Part shown: positions 24,467 to 31,936 of the stretch, piece by piece
Numbering within the stretch: position 1 is the stretch's first letter
Layout of the letters: each line of letters starts with the position of its first letter
Position numbers and translations under genes: made by a program
Notes under the pieces: generated by a model
Told to the model about the DNA's origin: nothing
What the model saw: only the letters and a program-made list of their open reading frames with translations
The model's database searches: none
Assembly: GCA_000437435.1 (NCBI GenBank)
Contig: FR899629.1
Span: 162,137-226,136, forward strand
Source of the DNA: Clostridium sp. CAG:768
GTDB lineage: Bacteria; Cyanobacteriota; Vampirovibrionia; Gastranaerophilales; Gastranaerophilaceae
DNA length: 64,000 bases
Direction of reading: 5' to 3'

Positions 24467-26173
24467 CTATTTATTTCCTTTTCCAAAATTTAACAACAGT
24501 TTAGGTACGCCACTATTTTTATTTTCTTCGGCCTGCTGATCTTGTTGTTGCTGAGCATTTGGATCAGGTGGCGGTGGCGGATTTAATTCTGTTGCTGTCA
24601 TATTAGTTACTTCAAACTCGTAATCAGTTGGCTGATTAGGATCAATTGTTACAGCATCATCTACAGAATCAGATTTCATTTCTAATTTATGGAGTCTTAA
24701 TTTTGTACTAATCAATGAATCCTTCATATTGCGGAAGAATAAATATATATCTTCAACATTTGAAGAATCACCTTTTATATCGAATTTCCCATCATCTTTT
24801 GCAACAAAATAAGTTACCCATAAATTTTTAGGAACAGCTTCTCCTAATGCAGTATATGCCATAAGTTTAGCCCTATTATCAGTTAAAACTTTTTTAATTT
24901 CAGCATTTACGTCAAAATCATTTTGTTTGTTTTGCTCTTCTTGCAATCTTTTTATCTCTGCATCAGTTTGCTGTAATCGTGAATTTACATCATCTAATAA
25001 AGCTTGCTTTTTATTTGCAATCATTGGCACAACCAAAAATGCAATAATAGCAGGGATTAAAATCACTATTGCAAAAGCAACTGCAATGTTTCTTGCTGCA
25101 TTTGGAGAAATATCAAACTCAGAAGAGCCCAAAACAACATGAACAGGTTCATTTGGATCATCTGACAAACCTTCTGAAGAAGAACCACTCATAAAATTGA
25201 ATTTAATCGGCATATTTACATTATTACCAACGGCAACACCAATTGCTTCCAATGAAATTTTATGAGCTGTTTCTTCTAAAACTTCTAAACTTACAGGCAA
25301 AGCATCCTGCTTTTTAAAAGTATTATTTTCCCAGAAATTAATAATACCATCTGCCTGTAATCTTTTTGATAAAAGTTCTGCACTTACCATATCAGTTTCT
25401 GATATTACATATAAATAATTTGCGGGATAACTCATCAACGTAATTTGGGCAGATGCGTTAATTGCATTATATATTTCGTCGCCTTCAAATGATTTTATTG
25501 CCAAAGGTTCTTCATAATAATCTACAATATTTTTACCTATCATAGAACATATTGAATATCCATTTTGTGATATCAACATTAAATTCCAAGAAACATTATC
25601 TTTCATTTGTTCTGCAGCAAGACCAGTAAAAGCCAATGCTTTTAGAATTGATGTTAAAGATGTCTCTATCCCTGCAAGAGTTATTCCCAATTCATTTAAT
25701 GCGTTTTTTATATCATCAATAACATTTTTTTGAATTGCAGAATAAAATAATTTTCTTAAATCTCCAGACTGGGAATTACTAGCATCTGTCCAACTAATAA
25801 CAGGTTCATAACGTTTAAAAATATAAGATTGTTCTACTTCAGAAGTTAAAGCTTCTGTTACGGCATCATCTGCTAAAAGTAAAGGTAACTCTTTACTTCC
25901 AAAAAGAACCATTGGTAAATTCAATACAACACTACTTTTCAATGGTACTTTCAATTCATTAAAAAGTTCAGTAACTGCATTTTTAAACCCTTCAATATCT
26001 GAAAGCTCTCTTAATGCTTCATTATATTCTAAAGGTCTATATGCATAATTTTTAACAGTTCTGCTTTGGATATCCAACTGAATAAGTTCCAAGCCAATAC
26101 CAGGAGTTACTGATAAATATACTGTATCTTTACTACCAACACCTAATTGCGATAAAATACTATTTAAATCCAT
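24467..26173 (-). CDS. PilM-PilN fusion, type IV pilus inner-membrane platform protein
   Basis: 568 residues. Residues 1 to about 330 look like a PilM actin-like domain (TVYLSVTPGIGLELIQLDIQ, GITLAGIETSLTSILKAL). A single membrane helix (about 362-382, AVAFAIVILIPAIIAFLVV) and a coiled coil (about 388-415) follow, then a PilN-like domain (LGEAVPKNLWVTYFVAKDDG). The tail is Pro/Gln-rich (PPPPPDPNAQQQQDQQ). Normally PilM and PilN are separate proteins that bind each other; here they are one chain. The ATPase, secretin and PilC genes are not in the window. Confidence 0.82.
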   Translation of the reverse strand: MDLNSILSQLGVGSKDTVYLSVTPGIGLELIQLDIQSRTVKNYAYRPLEYNEALRELSDIEGFKNAVTELFNELKVPLKSSVVLNLPMVLFGSKELPLLLADDAVTEALTSEVEQSYIFKRYEPVISWTDASNSQSGDLRKLFYSAIQKNVIDDIKNALNELGITLAGIETSLTSILKALAFTGLAAEQMKDNVSWNLMLISQNGYSICSMIGKNIVDYYEEPLAIKSFEGDEIYNAINASAQITLMSYPANYLYVISETDMVSAELLSKRLQADGIINFWENNTFKKQDALPVSLEVLEETAHKISLEAIGVAVGNNVNMPIKFNFMSGSSSEGLSDDPNEPVHVVLGSSEFDISPNAARNIAVAFAIVILIPAIIAFLVVPMIANKKQALLDDVNSRLQQTDAEIKRLQEEQNKQNDFDVNAEIKKVLTDNRAKLMAYTALGEAVPKNLWVTYFVAKDDGKFDIKGDSSNVEDIYLFFRNMKDSLISTKLRLHKLEMKSDSVDDAVTIDPNQPTDYEFEVTNMTATELNPPPPPDPNAQQQQDQQAEENKNSGVPKLLLNFGKGNK

Positions 26174-26286
26174 AATAATCTTTTTCTTACTAATTATTTA
26201 CTCTAATACATTTTTATTATACAATATATTTTATAAAGTTTCTAAATTTAACATAAATTTACACTAAATGGAGGAAGAGCGACTCA

Positions 26287-27195
26287 ATGAATTACATAAC
26301 CGAAGTAAATAAACTAAAAAAAGAAAAGAATGCTGTAGTACTGGCACATTGTTACCAAAATATAGAGATAGACCAAGTCGCTGATTATGTTGGAGACTCT
26401 CTTTATTTAAGCCAAATGGCTAAAAAAACTGATGCAGATATAATTATTTTTGCAGGAGTTTATTTCATGGCTCAAACAGCAAAAATTCTTAATCCAAATA
26501 AAAAAGTTATTATGCCAAATCTTAAAGCAGGCTGCGCAATGGCTGATATGATAAACTTACAACAATTAAGAGAATTTAAAAGCAAATACCCGAATATTCC
26601 GACAGTATGCTATATAAATTCAACAGCTGAAGTTAAATCAGAATGCGATATTTGTTGCACAAGTTCAAATGCTGTACAAATTGTAAAAAGCTTAAACGCT
26701 CCAAAAGTGTTATTTTTGCCTGATAAAAATCTCGGCAGATGGGTAGAAAAACAACTTGGAAATGTTGAAGTTATAACATACAACGGCTATTGCCCGGTTC
26801 ATGCTAAATTTGACCCATTCAGCATACGAGAAACTGCATATGTATATCGGAATGCACTTGTAATCGCACACCCTGAATGTCCTGAAGACTTTTCTTCTCG
26901 AGCAGATTATGTCGGTAGCACCTCAGGAATTATGAATTTTGTTAAAAACAGCAATGAAAAACAATTTATTGTTGCAACAGAAAAAGGTGTGATTGATAGA
27001 TTAAAACGCGATAATCCAAACAAACAATTCTATTACATTCATGATGTACCTTCAATTTGTCAAAGCATGAAATTAAATACCGTTTTGGATATTTATTACG
27101 CCTTGAAAAATGAAACTCCTGAAATCGAAGTTGATAAAGAAATTTCTGAAAAAGCTCTAAAATGTATTAACCGAATGCTTGAAGTCTCAAAATAG
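26287..27195 (+). CDS. nadA: Quinolinate synthase
   Basis: 302 residues. NadA condenses iminoaspartate with dihydroxyacetone phosphate to quinolinate using a 4Fe-4S cluster. Visible motifs are VLAHCYQNIEIDQVADYVGDS, NLKAGCAMADM (cluster Cys), VKSECDICCTSSNA and AHPECPEDF (cluster Cys). The ribosome binding site is GGAGGAAGAGCGACTCA. nadB and nadC are not adjacent. rlmB follows after 9 bases, so the two are likely co-transcribed. Confidence 0.97.
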   Translation: MNYITEVNKLKKEKNAVVLAHCYQNIEIDQVADYVGDSLYLSQMAKKTDADIIIFAGVYFMAQTAKILNPNKKVIMPNLKAGCAMADMINLQQLREFKSKYPNIPTVCYINSTAEVKSECDICCTSSNAVQIVKSLNAPKVLFLPDKNLGRWVEKQLGNVEVITYNGYCPVHAKFDPFSIRETAYVYRNALVIAHPECPEDFSSRADYVGSTSGIMNFVKNSNEKQFIVATEKGVIDRLKRDNPNKQFYYIHDVPSICQSMKLNTVLDIYYALKNETPEIEVDKEISEKALKCINRMLEVSK

Positions 27196-27204
27196 GAATA
27201 GGAA

Positions 27205-27939
27205 ATGGATAATATAATTTTTGGTAAAAATGCAATAACAGAAGCTCTAATTAGTGGGGAACGAGAAATCAATAAGATTTTAATTTCCAAAAATATCCAC
27301 TCTGATGCAAAATTAAACAAAATAAAAGAACTGGCAAAAGAACGTGACATTGTTTTTCAATTTGTAGCAAAAGAAAAGTTTCAACCTTATGCTGAATACA
27401 ATCATCAAGGAATTATTGCTCAAATTTCACCTATCAGATACAAAGATTTAGATGAATTCTTAGAAGAAAAACATGAAAATGATTCTGTCGTAATTTTAGA
27501 TGGGATAGAAGACTCTCATAACTTAGGTGCAATTATTAGAACTTGTGTATGTGCAGGAGTATCAGGAATTATTATACCTTCAAGACGTAATGTACAAGTC
27601 AACGCAACAGTTGAAAAGACTAGCGCCGGAGCTATTAATCATATCCCAATAATAAAAGTAAACAGTCTTATAAATGCAGTACAAAAATTAAAAAATTCCG
27701 ACTGGTGGGTAGTTGCAACTGACGCAAGTGCAAAAGATAATTATTATGATGTTAAATACAACGATATGAATTTTGCACTAATAATGGGAGCAGAGCATGC
27801 AGGAGTGTCAAAATCTTTATTAAAAGCATCAGATTTTATTGTAAAAATACCAATGCTTAAAGAATTTAACTCTCTAAATGTTTCAAATGCTCTAAGTGCA
27901 ATAATTTTTGAAACAGTTAGACAAAAATTAAAAAATTAA
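27205..27939 (+). CDS. rlmB: 23S rRNA 2'-O-ribose methyltransferase of the TrmH/SpoU family (RlmB-like)
   Basis: 244 residues. An N-terminal substrate-binding domain (IIFGKNAITEALISGEREI) is followed by the SpoU knot domain. Its motifs are LDGIEDSHNLGAIIRTC, ALIMGAEHAGVSKSLL and VKIPMLKEFNSLNVSNALSA. RlmB methylates G2251 in the 23S P loop. The ribosome binding site is ATAGGAAATGG, overlapping the start. It is part of the nadA operon. Confidence 0.94.
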   Translation: MDNIIFGKNAITEALISGEREINKILISKNIHSDAKLNKIKELAKERDIVFQFVAKEKFQPYAEYNHQGIIAQISPIRYKDLDEFLEEKHENDSVVILDGIEDSHNLGAIIRTCVCAGVSGIIIPSRRNVQVNATVEKTSAGAINHIPIIKVNSLINAVQKLKNSDWWVVATDASAKDNYYDVKYNDMNFALIMGAEHAGVSKSLLKASDFIVKIPMLKEFNSLNVSNALSAIIFETVRQKLKN

Positions 27940-27989
27940 CTATAATAATTACATAAATTTATCATATTGATGTGATACAGGAGAGAGAA

Positions 27990-28988
27990 ATGAAAAAAGA
28001 ACTTGAAAAATACGGTCTGCTGACTGAAGAAATATCTGATGAAGATGTAAATTTTCATGAACTTGAAATTCCGGAAGAAGAAGATGTTTTAGAAACAGTA
28101 GAAGACCCTAAAGTTCAAGAAAATCTATCATCTGTAAATTCTGATGACAGCGTTAGAATATATTTACAACAAATAGGGAAAATACCTCTATTATCAAGTG
28201 AACAAGAATTAGATCTTGCAAAAAAAATATACGAAGACCACGATGATTTCTCTAAAAATTTATTAGTAAACGCAAACTTAAGATTAGTAGTAAGTATTGC
28301 AAAAAAATACATCGGTCGCGGACTTTCTTTTCTTGATTTAATCCAAGAAGGAAATATGGGACTAATGAAAGCTGCAGGAAGATTTGATTACACAAAAGGT
28401 TATAAATTTTCTACATATGCAACTTGGTGGATTCAACAATCAATAACTAGAGCAATAGCTGATAAAGCAAGAATTATCCGCTTACCTATACATATGATTG
28501 AATCTCTTGGGAAAATCAGACGTGCAACTATTGATTTGACAACAGAATTAGGTCATACTCCAACAAAACAAGAAATTGCATATCGCTTAGGCGTTCCAGT
28601 GAACAAATTAACTCAAATAATAAAATCAGCTCAATCTACAATTAGCATGGAAACTCCAGCTAATTCATCTGAAGATTCTTCAAAAATTGCAGATTTTATT
28701 GTAGATGAAGATTCTATAACTCCTGACAGCAGAGTATCTCAAGAAAATTTATTCGAAGATATCAGAAAAATGTTAAATCAATTAAGTCCAAAAGAAAGAG
28801 ATGTACTAATCCTTCGCTACGGGCTTGATAATAACGGAAACAAAAAAACTCTTGATGAAATCGGATCTCAATATGGAGTTTCAAGAGAACGTATAAGACA
28901 AATTGAGAATAGAGCAATAGCAAAACTAAAAAAACTTTGTAAAAATAAAAAATTAGCAGTAGGCTTAAAAAATTATTTTGGAGAATAA
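27990..28988 (+). CDS. Sigma-70 family RNA polymerase sigma factor (RpoD/SigA type)
   Basis: 332 residues from the ATG at 27990 (ribosome binding site CAGGAGAGAGAA); a GTG 18 bases earlier lies before that site. Region 1.2 (DSVRIYLQQIGKIPLLS), region 2 (LDLIQEGNMGLMKAAGRFD, YKFSTYATWWIQQSI), region 3 and region 4 (LRYGLDN, LDEIGSQYGVSRERIRQIEN) are complete. Region 1.1 is missing; the first 45 residues are acidic. It could be the primary sigma factor in this lineage or a group 2 sigma. Confidence 0.93.
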   Translation: MKKELEKYGLLTEEISDEDVNFHELEIPEEEDVLETVEDPKVQENLSSVNSDDSVRIYLQQIGKIPLLSSEQELDLAKKIYEDHDDFSKNLLVNANLRLVVSIAKKYIGRGLSFLDLIQEGNMGLMKAAGRFDYTKGYKFSTYATWWIQQSITRAIADKARIIRLPIHMIESLGKIRRATIDLTTELGHTPTKQEIAYRLGVPVNKLTQIIKSAQSTISMETPANSSEDSSKIADFIVDEDSITPDSRVSQENLFEDIRKMLNQLSPKERDVLILRYGLDNNGNKKTLDEIGSQYGVSRERIRQIENRAIAKLKKLCKNKKLAVGLKNYFGE

Positions 28989-29016
28989 AAAAAGGAGATT
29001 TTAAAATCTCCTTTTT
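28987..29016. terminator. Bidirectional terminator between sigma factor and prepilin 2
   Basis: The stem AAAAAAGGAGATTT / AAATCTCCTTTTTT has a minimal loop and lies between two convergent stop codons. Confidence 0.9.
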
Positions 29017-29752
29017 TAATATGTCATTTCCCAATTGTCATTTAATAATTTTCCAAAACAGCCATGAATATTTACACCACTGCCGGCCATACAATATCTA
29101 TTAAATTTCTCTTCTCTTAACTCCTTAGATAAAGGCACATTAGCATATCCTGTAACATTATCATCAGCATCATTTTGACTATTTAAATCATCTAGTACAC
29201 CATTATTGTATAAAAACATAACAAACATATCTCTACCAATAATATTAGGGCCTTTAGCACCATTGGTATCAACCCATATTTCCATAATTAAGCCAGATCT
29301 AGCATTGTAATAAGTTGCAATTGATGCACCACTCGCTAATACAAAATGACGTTTGCCATACCAAAAAGTCACTTTATCTCCAGAAATTTTCTTATAATTA
29401 TCTTTTTCAGGGAAACACATTGCTGCATCTGTACCACAATCTTTGACAATCTTGAAATAAGTTTTAACAAAATTGCCAGCAGCATCATCACTATTAAGAC
29501 CTGCCTCAGATAAATTAAGAGCATTTTTATCAGTCATTAATTGTAAAGCAGCTTGTTGAAACTCATTATAAACTTTATGCAACTGAACGACATAAGACTT
29601 TCTTTGATAATTTTGCATCAAAGTAGGTACTGTCATTGCAGATACTACACCAATAATTCCTAAAGTTACTAAAACTTCGGCAAGGGTGAATCCCTTATAG
29701 GAGCTTAAATTATGCCCCCCCCCCGAGTTACATTACTTAACAATCCAAACAT
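29016..29752 (-). CDS. Prepilin-like protein 2, frame interrupted at a G10 tract (probably phase-OFF)
   Basis: The start is the ATG at 29750-29752, after AAAGGAGCGTTT. Nine codons are followed by C plus ten G, and the frame stops after 15 codons (TAA). With eleven G it would be a 245-aa prepilin whose 21-residue leader ends in G, followed by FTLAEVLVTLGIIGVVSAMT. The globular part has VDTNGAKGPNIIGRD and ends NDNWEMTY, matching prepilin 3. The gene sits alone between a sigma factor and rpsA and faces the former. The intact downstream frame suggests it is still used. Confidence 0.85.
29715..29724 (-). repeat. G10 homopolymer (C10 on + strand) in prepilin 2
   Basis: Same length and codon position as in prepilins 1 and 3, one base short of the in-frame length. 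It lies inside the 43-nt block shared with locus 1 (29695-29737). Confidence 0.9.
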
Positions 29753-29789
29753 AAACGCTCCTTTCGTATTTATATAGTAATTATAACAA

Positions 29790-29820
29790 ATATGCCCGAA
29801 CTTTTCAAGTTCGGGCATAT
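29790..29820 (-). terminator. Hairpin terminator after rpsA
   Basis: ATATGCCCGAACTT / AAGTTCGGGCATAT form a 14-bp perfect stem with a 3-base loop, 15 bases after the rpsA stop. The following T run is short, so termination may be partial. Confidence 0.7.
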
Positions 29821-29835
29821 TTTATAATATATCAA

Positions 29836-30912
29836 TTATTCAGCATCTTTATTAATATCTTTAATACTCAATGCAATTCTATGTTCTTGTGGGGTGAATT
29901 TTTTAATAAGAACTTCTACACTGTCACCAACTTTAAATGTATTGAATGGGTTTACATTTTCTTCAGCCATTTCTGAAACTGGTAATAATGCTTCTACTCC
30001 AGGGAAAATGTTAATAAATGCACCAAATCCTGTTACTTTATTAACAGTACCTGTAATTACTTGTCCTTCTTCAAATTGACCTTCAATTTGTTGCCATGGA
30101 TCTTCGCCCATTCTTTTTAAAGACAATGAAATTCTTTTTAATTCATTATCAATTTTGATAATTTTAACTTCAATAGTTTCACCTAAAGAAATTACATCTG
30201 AAGGGTGTTTAATTCTTGACCAAGAAATTTCAGAAATTGGAAGAAGACCATCGATACCATTAATATCAACAAAAGCACCGAAATCTGCAATTCTTACAAC
30301 TTCACCTTTTACAACTTGGTCTTCTTGAAGTTCTGATAAAATATTATCTACAACTTGATCACGTTGTTCTGCAACAGCTTGTCTTTGAGATAAGATAAGT
30401 TTGTTTTTCTTAGGATCAGCTTCTAGAACTTTAACTTCAATTTTTGTATCAATTAAACCGTCAAAAGGAGTTCCTGTTCTTAATTGAGAAGATGGAATAA
30501 ATCCTTTTAAATCAGCAACGTCAACTAATACACCGCCTTTAACAATTGATACAACTTTAGCTAAAATTGTATCACCTTGAACTTTTGCATCATTTAATTG
30601 AGCCCAAGCTTGAGCGAATGCTAAACGTTTCAATGATAAAAGCATTCCTTCTTCATCATTTTCTTCTTTTAATACATAGAATTCTTTTTCTTCTCCGATT
30701 TCTAAATTGTCGATACCTTCAGAAGCTGGAATTTCTTTAACAGGTAAAAATGCTTCAGTTTTAGCACCTTTAACGCTAATTAAATATCCATCACTTTCTT
30801 TTTTTACAACAGTACCTTCTACAATATCAGCTACTGAGTAAGATTTAGCGAAAGATTCTTCTAATAATCTTTCGAATTCATCTAAATTTGTTTTTTCTAA
30901 TGTTGTTGTCAT
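29836..30912 (-). CDS. rpsA: Ribosomal protein S1 (four S1 domains)
   Basis: 358 residues with four S1/OB domains: about 25-95, 105-175, 195-265 and 280-350. Examples are VKGGVLVDVADLKGFIPSSQ, VRIADFGAFVDINGIDGLLP and VTGFGAFINIFPGVEALLP. E. coli S1 has six; a four-domain form fits the cyanobacterial-sister affiliation. It binds mRNA at the 30S platform. The ribosome binding site is AAAGGAAATATAAAAAAC, and the gene lies 5 bases after ispH in one operon. Confidence 0.93.
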   Translation of the reverse strand: MTTTLEKTNLDEFERLLEESFAKSYSVADIVEGTVVKKESDGYLISVKGAKTEAFLPVKEIPASEGIDNLEIGEEKEFYVLKEENDEEGMLLSLKRLAFAQAWAQLNDAKVQGDTILAKVVSIVKGGVLVDVADLKGFIPSSQLRTGTPFDGLIDTKIEVKVLEADPKKNKLILSQRQAVAEQRDQVVDNILSELQEDQVVKGEVVRIADFGAFVDINGIDGLLPISEISWSRIKHPSDVISLGETIEVKIIKIDNELKRISLSLKRMGEDPWQQIEGQFEEGQVITGTVNKVTGFGAFINIFPGVEALLPVSEMAEENVNPFNTFKVGDSVEVLIKKFTPQEHRIALSIKDINKDAE

Positions 30913-30917
30913 GTTTT

Positions 30918-31796
30918 TTATATTTCCTTTCTAAGTTTTTCAATTACATTTTCTATGATATTCTGCGGAGTAGATGCTCCTGCAGTAACTGAAATATGAT
31001 TTGAACTGACAATCAAATCTTTGTAATTATCAAGTTCATCATCTTTTTCAATATGAATAGTTTTAGTAATATCTTTTAAAATTTCAGCCAAGTGAGTTGT
31101 ATTCGCACTTTTTTTAGAGCCTACAACTATAACTAAATCACTTTCATCGGCTAATTCTCTAGCTTCTTTTTGACGCATAGATGTACTTTGGCAAATAGTA
31201 TTTGCAATATGAATTTCTTTTGCAATTGACGTTAAATATTCAACAATAGAATTTAAAGTCACAAGTCTTTGAGTTGTCTGAACAACAACCCCTACTTTTT
31301 TATGACTTTTAATTCTAGCTTCAAACTCTTTTAACTGTTCCACAGATGCAGCAACTACAACATTATCACTCCACAGTTCAGCATTTGCTCTTATTGCAAT
31401 AACTTCAGGGTGCTCTGATTTCCCGACAATAACTACAAAATACCCATCTTTTGCAAGTTCTACAGCTTTTTGTTGAACTTTTTTAACATCAGGGCAAGTC
31501 AAATCAACAGGTTCAAACCCTGCTTGTTTAATCTTTTCAATCACTTGAGGGCTCTCACCATGACTTCTGATTACACAAATTCCCTCACCTTTTTCAGGAA
31601 TTTCATTCAAAGTCTTAATTCCCAAACTTTCAAGCTCATGAATAACTTGAGTATTGTGGATAAGTTCCCCTAATACAAAAACTTTTTTATCAGGATTTTC
31701 ATTTTTTAATTTTTTAACAGTTTCAACGGCTCTTTTTACACCGTAACAAAAACCTGCATATTTGGCTAATTTAATTTCTTTTTTATTTTCAGGCAA
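30918..31796 (-). CDS. ispH: 4-hydroxy-3-methylbut-2-enyl diphosphate reductase
   Basis: 292 residues. IspH makes IPP and DMAPP in the last step of the MEP isoprenoid pathway using a 4Fe-4S cluster. The three cluster cysteines lie in KYAGFCYGVKRAVE, VDLTCPDVKKVQ and ANTICQSTSMRQ. Other blocks are VLGELIHNTQVI, IRSHGESPQVI and SVTAGASTPQ. Upstream of rpsA in the same direction. Confidence 0.96.
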   Translation of the reverse strand: MPENKKEIKLAKYAGFCYGVKRAVETVKKLKNENPDKKVFVLGELIHNTQVIHELESLGIKTLNEIPEKGEGICVIRSHGESPQVIEKIKQAGFEPVDLTCPDVKKVQQKAVELAKDGYFVVIVGKSEHPEVIAIRANAELWSDNVVVAASVEQLKEFEARIKSHKKVGVVVQTTQRLVTLNSIVEYLTSIAKEIHIANTICQSTSMRQKEARELADESDLVIVVGSKKSANTTHLAEILKDITKTIHIEKDDELDNYKDLIVSSNHISVTAGASTPQNIIENVIEKLRKEI

Positions 31797-31880
31797 TGTA
31801 TAATTGTCTTCTTTCTATAGAACTCGCGCTTTTATACGCTGTACAAATATTAAAATATAAACAATATAAAAAATCAACAG

Positions 31881-31909
31881 AAAAAAGCCTCTTTTTACAA
31901 AGAGACTCG
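31881..31909 (-). terminator. Terminator after the 945-aa gene
   Basis: On the minus strand AGTCTCTTT-GTA-AAAAGAGGCT is followed by TTTTT. It lies about 30 bases after the stop codon. Confidence 0.8.
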
Positions 31910-31936
31910 TTTCTTAACCACTACAAATTTCGTACC

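Noticed and set aside
24927..25142. Plus-strand frame inside the PilM-PilN gene
   Set aside because: Antisense shadow of a well-supported coding region.
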